Source: Deltaproteobacteria bacterium (GTDB lineage: Bacteria; Myxococcota_A; UBA9042; DTJE01). From it: a DNA stretch of 10,390 nt. The notes below the pieces were generated by a model that worked only from the letters and a program-made list of their open reading frames with translations, did no database searches and was not told the origin of the DNA. The stretch is from the NCBI GenBank assembly GCA_016784945.1, contig JADHTP010000090.1:1-10390 (forward strand), read 5' to 3'. How positions within the stretch are numbered: the first letter of the stretch is position 1; each line of letters begins with the position of its first letter. Shown here piece by piece: positions 7,514 to 10,390 of the stretch. The position numbers and the translations under genes are program-made.

Positions 7514-7692
7514 AACCTGAATCCACGGCCTGCATCGCGATTCGACGACGGCTACGGCACTTTGACTGCGTTGTGTTCACCAATTTGATGCTCGACGTAC
7601 CCCAGGTATGCCTCCGCTCAAATCGGCTTGCCGCCTTGCAAAAGCAGTCGTTTCCGCCGTCTCTGACGCAGACTTGTCAGCGGATTCAGGTT
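7514..7692. repeat. About 180-bp imperfect palindrome with perfect 11-bp ends
   Basis: AACCTGAATCC (7514-7524) is exactly complementary in reverse to GGATTCAGGTT (7682-7692). Matching blocks continue inward around a common centre near 7603: CTGCATC (7530-7536) with GACGCAG (7665-7671), one wobble; GACGGC (7547-7552) with GCCGTC (7656-7661); GACTGC (7564-7569) with GCAGTC (7644-7649); TTTGATGC with GCTCAAA near 7584 and 7622; and TACC with GGTA at the centre. It fills most of the divergent intergenic region. The form fits a MITE-like or dispersed palindromic element, or a long cruciform or hairpin RNA. No clear target-site duplication is visible. Confidence 0.65.
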
Positions 7693-7726
7693 ATATTCAG
7701 TCAGCCCCTACGAACGAGCAGCACGG

Positions 7727-8683
7727 ATGAAGGTCAGTCCGGTCCTTTATAACCTACTGAAGGAACTGCGGGCAGGCCGATTCCGGCCCAGGGCCATTCG
7801 GCGTTTTACCAAGGACGGTATTCGACACGCGATGGACCTGGCCTGGTCGCTCAGGGACCTGAGGCGGTCGTTCTACGCGGTGTCCGTGGTCATGCTGGCG
7901 GTCCTGGCGGCCATCGGCGTAGTGCTGGCCCTGATCCTGCCCGGAGGCGTGGGGACGGGGACCTGGGTGGCCCAGGGACTCCTTTTCATCTTCGTGTTCG
8001 GACTTACCCTCCTGCAGCTGGGACTGGTGCGGGCCGAGACCTCCGGGGAGGTGTACGACCGGTTCGTGCTGCCCAACGTCCTGACCCTGCTCCGGTTGTT
8101 GGTCATTCCCTACCTTCTGATCACCATATCAGTGTCGGTGGAACTGGCCCCCGGATCTCCCGATGGCCTCCTCGCCTCCCGGATCGCCATGGGCCTGGTG
8201 TTTTTCGCGGTCAGCACCGACGTCCTGGACGGGACGTTGTCGCGGCACCTCGGCCTGACCTCGGATTTCGGCCGCATCTACGACCCGGTGGTGGATGCCG
8301 CCTTCCATTCCACCCTGGCGGTGTCACTGTTCGCCAACGGTCTGGTGGGGACCGCCTACCTGGTGGTGGTGCTCGTGCGTTACCTTCTTCCGCCGCTGGC
8401 CGTGTCCTTCCTCTACTTGTTCAGGGAACCGTTCCAGGTCAAGTCCACGATCATGGGCAAGCTTTCCTCTCTGATCCTTTCCTCGTTCCTCACCCTCTAC
8501 ATGGCCCTCCTGGCCTTCGACCTTTCCTCGGGCGCCTTCCACGATTTCGTCACCCGGATCCTTGAACCGGCTTGCGTGGTGACCTGTTTCGCCACCATCG
8601 TCTTTTTCTTCGGGCGCGGTGTCCGGATCCTGAAGAAGACCAAAAAAGGGCCAAAATCACCCACTGTCGAAAACCGTTCGTAA
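7727..8683 (+). CDS. CDP-alcohol phosphatidyltransferase-family membrane protein
   Basis: This 318-aa polytopic membrane protein carries the family signature D-x2-D-G-x2-A-R-x8-G-x3-D-x3-D as DVLDGTLSRHLGLTSDFG followed by RIYDPVVD. The key residues are Asp165, Asp168, Gly169, Arg173, Gly182, Asp186 and Asp190; the usual Ala is Ser172. All four metal/substrate aspartates are present, so an active transferase linking a CDP-alcohol to a second alcohol (phospholipid synthesis) is expected. The acceptor is unknown. The catalytic domain starts at about 112 with the LPNVLTLLRLLVIPYL helix typical of PgsA-like enzymes. The first about 105 residues are extra: a basic amphipathic stretch (12-48) and two hydrophobic segments (50-71, 80-102). 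No clear Shine-Dalgarno site precedes the ATG. TATATT at 7692-7697 is a possible -10 without a well-spaced -35. It is transcribed divergently from the cluster. Confidence 0.9.
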   Translation: MKVSPVLYNLLKELRAGRFRPRAIRRFTKDGIRHAMDLAWSLRDLRRSFYAVSVVMLAVLAAIGVVLALILPGGVGTGTWVAQGLLFIFVFGLTLLQLGLVRAETSGEVYDRFVLPNVLTLLRLLVIPYLLITISVSVELAPGSPDGLLASRIAMGLVFFAVSTDVLDGTLSRHLGLTSDFGRIYDPVVDAAFHSTLAVSLFANGLVGTAYLVVVLVRYLLPPLAVSFLYLFREPFQVKSTIMGKLSSLILSSFLTLYMALLAFDLSSGAFHDFVTRILEPACVVTCFATIVFFFGRGVRILKKTKKGPKSPTVENRS

Positions 8684-8726
8684 CTACCCGTACCGAAAAG
8701 CGCAAATATTCAACATCCTTTTGGAC

Positions 8727-8748
8727 CGCATGGGCACTGGGTTTGCGG
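8727..8748 (+). repeat. Direct repeat, copy 1
   Basis: CGCATGGG, then C, then ACTGGGTTTGCGG. It is identical to the copy at 8851-8872 except for one base (C here, A there). The two copies are 124 bases apart. Confidence 0.7.
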
Positions 8749-8763
8749 TTTTTGAAGTGCCTC

Positions 8764-8787
8764 AAGTCCAGTGTTCATGGGCTTTTT
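8764..8787 (+). terminator. Weak terminator-like hairpin after the transferase gene
   Basis: AAGTCC (8764-8769) can pair with GGGCTT (8779-8784), with one G-U pair and a 9-base loop, followed by TTT. It lies 80 bases past the transferase stop. The stem is short, so termination may be partial or absent. Confidence 0.3.
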
Positions 8788-8850
8788 GTGCTGTCGAAAG
8801 TTTCTGGGCGAGTAAAACCGTGTGTCTCCGGTCTTCGATGTGTGTTTGGG

Positions 8851-8872
8851 CGCATGGGAACTGGGTTTGCGG
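8851..8872 (+). repeat. Direct repeat, copy 2
   Basis: CGCATGGG, then A, then ACTGGGTTTGCGG, matching copy 1 at 21 of 22 bases. It lies about 100 bases upstream of the -35 of the RNA promoter candidate. Confidence 0.7.
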
Positions 8873-8969
8873 CGTTGTTCATAACTTGTTGCTAAAAAAG
8901 GCGAAAAAAAAGTTTTGCGTGGAAGTCACGGAAGAGACGATGGAAACACGATATTCAACTTTCGACATA

Positions 8970-8997
8970 TTGACCGTGAAACGGGCGGTGATAGAGT
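8970..8997 (+). promoter_or_regulatory. Candidate sigma-70 promoter of the large RNA
   Basis: TTGACC (8970-8975, 5 of 6 to consensus) and TAGAGT (8992-8997, 4 of 6) have a 16-base spacer. Transcription would start near 9002-9004. That is where the 5' strand of the long-range helix closing the RNA begins, an independent agreement. Confidence 0.5.
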
Positions 8998-10114
8998 CCA
9001 AATTGACCTTGGAAATCGGGTTGGACAGCCGGTCCGACACCGGAGGCTGAAGGGGGTGACCCTGGACGCTGACGGACGAGGACGAAAACCTCGTAGAGGC
9101 CGGCAGCCTCGGAAGAGGTAAGCCGATTCCCGTGTTCTTTGAAACTTTGGAGCACAGGGTTGAGCACCCAGAACGGGGGCTTTTCCGAAAGTGCCTGAAA
9201 GGAGGGCCGCAGTCCTTTGCAATACGGACACGAGCGGGACCGACAGGAGACCTCGGTTTTCTGAAGGATCGGCGAGTGGAAGAGGAGCGACGGGCGGTCA
9301 TCGTCAGCTGAAAGTAGGAATCATCTTCGGGTGAGGAAGATTTGAAGCCGGCGGCGGCCAGGTTCGAGGCATGGGAGGGGAAAGCCTCAGAGAGGAAGAA
9401 ACCCATGAGTGCCGGGGAAGTCGTGACCTGCGGAGAAATCCAGCGGCGGCGACCCCAACCGTCAGAGGGATCAAACCCCTGGAGTGAAGCCGCAGAGGTC
9501 CTACGGGACCCACGTGCCGGTGCCCGCAACAACCGTCTTCGGATGGATGTTGGTCCGGAGCCGGGTGGAGCCAAGCACAGGAGGGGATGACGGGCCGAGA
9601 GGCTTGGTCGATCTGTGGCGAGTCGAGCGCTGAAGGGATGAACCCCACGAGCGTACCTGGTTGAAAGACACCAGGGAGACCTTCGGAGGAGGAAAGCGTC
9701 AAGGCACATGGTAAGTGCGAAGGCGCAACAAGACCCGGGCGAGGTAAACCCGGGAAAGTTAGCTTCCGAAGGAGTGGTAGCGCTGAAGGGGCGAGAAACC
9801 TCGGGAGAGTGTCGTAGCTGTTATTAATGGTTGCGGGGTGATGCTGGGCAAGACTCTGAAGCGGGGCGAAAGTCTGAGGGAGGCCATGCGACCTGGGAAA
9901 CCGGGACGTAGCTCGAAGCCTGCAAACCACGAGGTGGCCGAACCACGAGGTGGGAAGCGTCAAACCAATAGGGCGCCAGGGCATCGAGGTCAACTCCGAG
10001 AGACTAGCCAACCGCATGAGAGGAAGACAGCGGGCAGTGATGCACGCCTGTCGGTTCGGCATATACCGCGCACTCTGAGGAGGGCAACGGTTGCCCAAAC
10101 CGCTCCAAGGTCGA

Positions 10115-10132
10115 TGAAAACTTCGGTTTTCA
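10115..10132 (+). other. UUCG hairpin preceding the terminator
   Basis: TGAAAAC (10115-10121) and GTTTTCA (10126-10132) form a perfect 7-bp stem with a C(UUCG)G loop. It sits one base before the terminator stem, so the RNA ends in two adjacent UUCG hairpins. Base 10115 can pair either here or at the end of the long-range helix. Confidence 0.7.
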
Positions 10133-10133
10133 G

Positions 10134-10161
10134 AAAAAGCCCGGCTTCGGCCGGGCTTTTT
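10134..10161 (+). terminator. Strong intrinsic terminator of the large RNA
   Basis: AAAAAGCCCGGC (10134-10145), loop TTCG and GCCGGGCTTTTT (10150-10161) form a perfect 12-bp stem ending in a T-run. Because it is symmetric with an A-run on the other side, it could also work on the minus strand, but no minus-strand gene leads into it. Confidence 0.95.
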
Positions 10162-10186
10162 CGTGTCCAGGCATAGGGGGGGAACC

Positions 10187-10351
10187 ATGAAAAGGGGCAT
10201 GTGGCTGCTGACCGCGAGCCTGCTGGCCGTGGGTTGCTCCGGAATCGGAGGGGTGTTACCGCTCATCGAAAACCGTAAAAGGATGGACATCGTGGTCGGT
10301 ACTGGCCTGAGATGGAGTCTGAGAATCGGCATCGGTCGATCCCCGTCATGA
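10187..10351 (+). CDS. Very small lipoprotein (54 aa)
   Basis: The start ATG at 10187 is chosen over an in-frame start at 10163. It has the G-rich site AGGGGGGGAA just upstream and gives a clean lipoprotein signal: MKRGMWLLTASLLAVGC, lipobox AVGC, lipidated Cys17. The mature peptide has only about 38 residues, basic and with alternating hydrophobic residues (GTGLRWSLRIGIG at 38-50), which could form a beta-hairpin. It begins 25 bases after the RNA terminator. It may be a complete small lipoprotein or a shortened remnant. No promoter was identified between terminator and gene, so read-through is possible. The 39 bases after it to the window end show nothing supported. Confidence 0.65.
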   Translation: MKRGMWLLTASLLAVGCSGIGGVLPLIENRKRMDIVVGTGLRWSLRIGIGRSPS

Positions 10352-10390
10352 AGCAGAAGAGAGCATCAACGACAATTAGACTTCCCCATG

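Larger units (their letters stand above)
8684..8969. other. Intergenic region between the transferase gene and the large RNA
   Basis: No gene is supported here. It holds two copies of a 22-base direct repeat, a weak hairpin plus T-run at 8764-8787, and an A/T-rich patch at about 8878-8916 with runs of six and eight A. Composition is less GC-rich than the flanking genes. Short open frames across it have no recognisable domain. Confidence 0.6.
9002..10161 (+). ncRNA. Large structured non-coding RNA, family not recognised
   Basis: About 1.16 kb with no credible protein frame, G/A-rich on the plus strand and dense in complementary segments. The 5' strand 9002-9012 pairs with 10105-10115 (11 bp, one G-U), closing the molecule. 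Local helices include: 9026-9049 (8 bp with a GAG bulge); 9076-9094 (ACGAGG/CCTCGT); 9096-9110; 9129-9137 with 9150-9159; 9198-9203 with 9213-9218; 9323-9341; 9497-9510 (TACG loop); 9528-9551 (nine pairs, UUCG loop); 9656-9675; a two-part stem GCGTC/GGCGC plus GCAC/GTGC at 9696-9726; 9734-9754; twin CCAC/GTGG hairpins at 9927-9953; 10007-10060; and 10082-10096. A candidate promoter precedes it and a strong terminator ends it. It could be a new large RNA, or a diverged GOLLD-, ROOL- or OLE-like RNA. I saw no group II domain V. The neighbours (phospholipid enzyme, lipoprotein) do not define its role. Confidence 0.7.

Noticed and set aside
7674..7697. Promoter TTGTCA/TATATT for the transferase gene
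   Set aside because: The spacer is only 12 bases, too short for a sigma-70 promoter; only the -10-like element is noted.
8721..9050. 109-aa plus-strand open frame across the direct repeats
   Set aside because: No ribosome site or domain, unusual Cys/Trp-rich composition, and it runs across the RNA promoter into the RNA.
9002..10161. Group II intron or retron RNA
   Set aside because: No domain V-like 34-base hairpin with its AGC triad, no intron-type 5' end at a plausible position, and no reverse transcriptase frame nearby. A degenerate relic cannot be fully excluded by eye.
9304..10332. 342-aa minus-strand open frame, and a similar 276-aa frame at 8879-9709
   Set aside because: Both are antisense to the structured RNA, are rich in Ser, Pro, Leu and Arg with no domain, run through its helices, and one crosses the terminator. 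They arise because stop codons are rare opposite G/A-rich sequence.

Overview
The window looks like a high-GC chromosome segment from a Myxococcota or related 'deltaproteobacterial' lineage, probably an uncultured one. This rests on family resemblance: a zinc-ribbon + GYF + transmembrane + AgmX/PglI-type C-terminal protein, three lipoproteins in one cluster, a Cys-rich repeat lipoprotein, and a HYDIN-like/PKD lipoprotein. No database search was possible, so all family names are by motif recognition.

The left two thirds (148-7427) is a minus-strand cluster of seven closely spaced genes, read from 7427 down to 148. In order they are: a 652-aa envelope protein with zinc ribbon, GYF domain, one membrane helix and a TonB-like tail; a 194-aa secreted protein; a 60-aa single-pass membrane protein; a 726-aa lipoprotein; a 305-aa Cys-rich lipoprotein; a 134-aa lipoprotein; and an alpha/beta hydrolase. 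Gaps are 18, 7, 53, -1, 79 and 11 bases, so a single transcript is likely. The promoter candidate, with a hairpin in the leader, lies at 7439-7501. Six of the seven products are predicted to be exported or membrane-bound, which suggests an envelope function.

The divergent intergenic region (7428-7726) holds an approximately 180-base imperfect palindrome with perfect 11-bp ends (7514-7692). A plus-strand gene for a CDP-alcohol phosphatidyltransferase-like membrane enzyme with an extra N-terminal membrane domain follows (7727-8683).

The most notable part is 9002-10161. It has no credible protein-coding gene but reads as a large, G/A-rich, highly structured non-coding RNA on the plus strand. 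It has a promoter candidate (TTGACC, 16 bases, TAGAGT) just before it. An 11-bp helix joins its first bases (9002-9012) to bases just before the terminator (10105-10115). It contains more than a dozen stable hairpins, several with UUCG or purine-rich loops, and ends in a very strong UUCG terminator (10134-10161). I cannot match it to a known large RNA (GOLLD, ROOL, OLE, HEARO, group II intron) by eye. A 22-base near-perfect direct repeat lies upstream of it (8727 and 8851), and a 54-aa lipoprotein gene starts 25 bases after the terminator.
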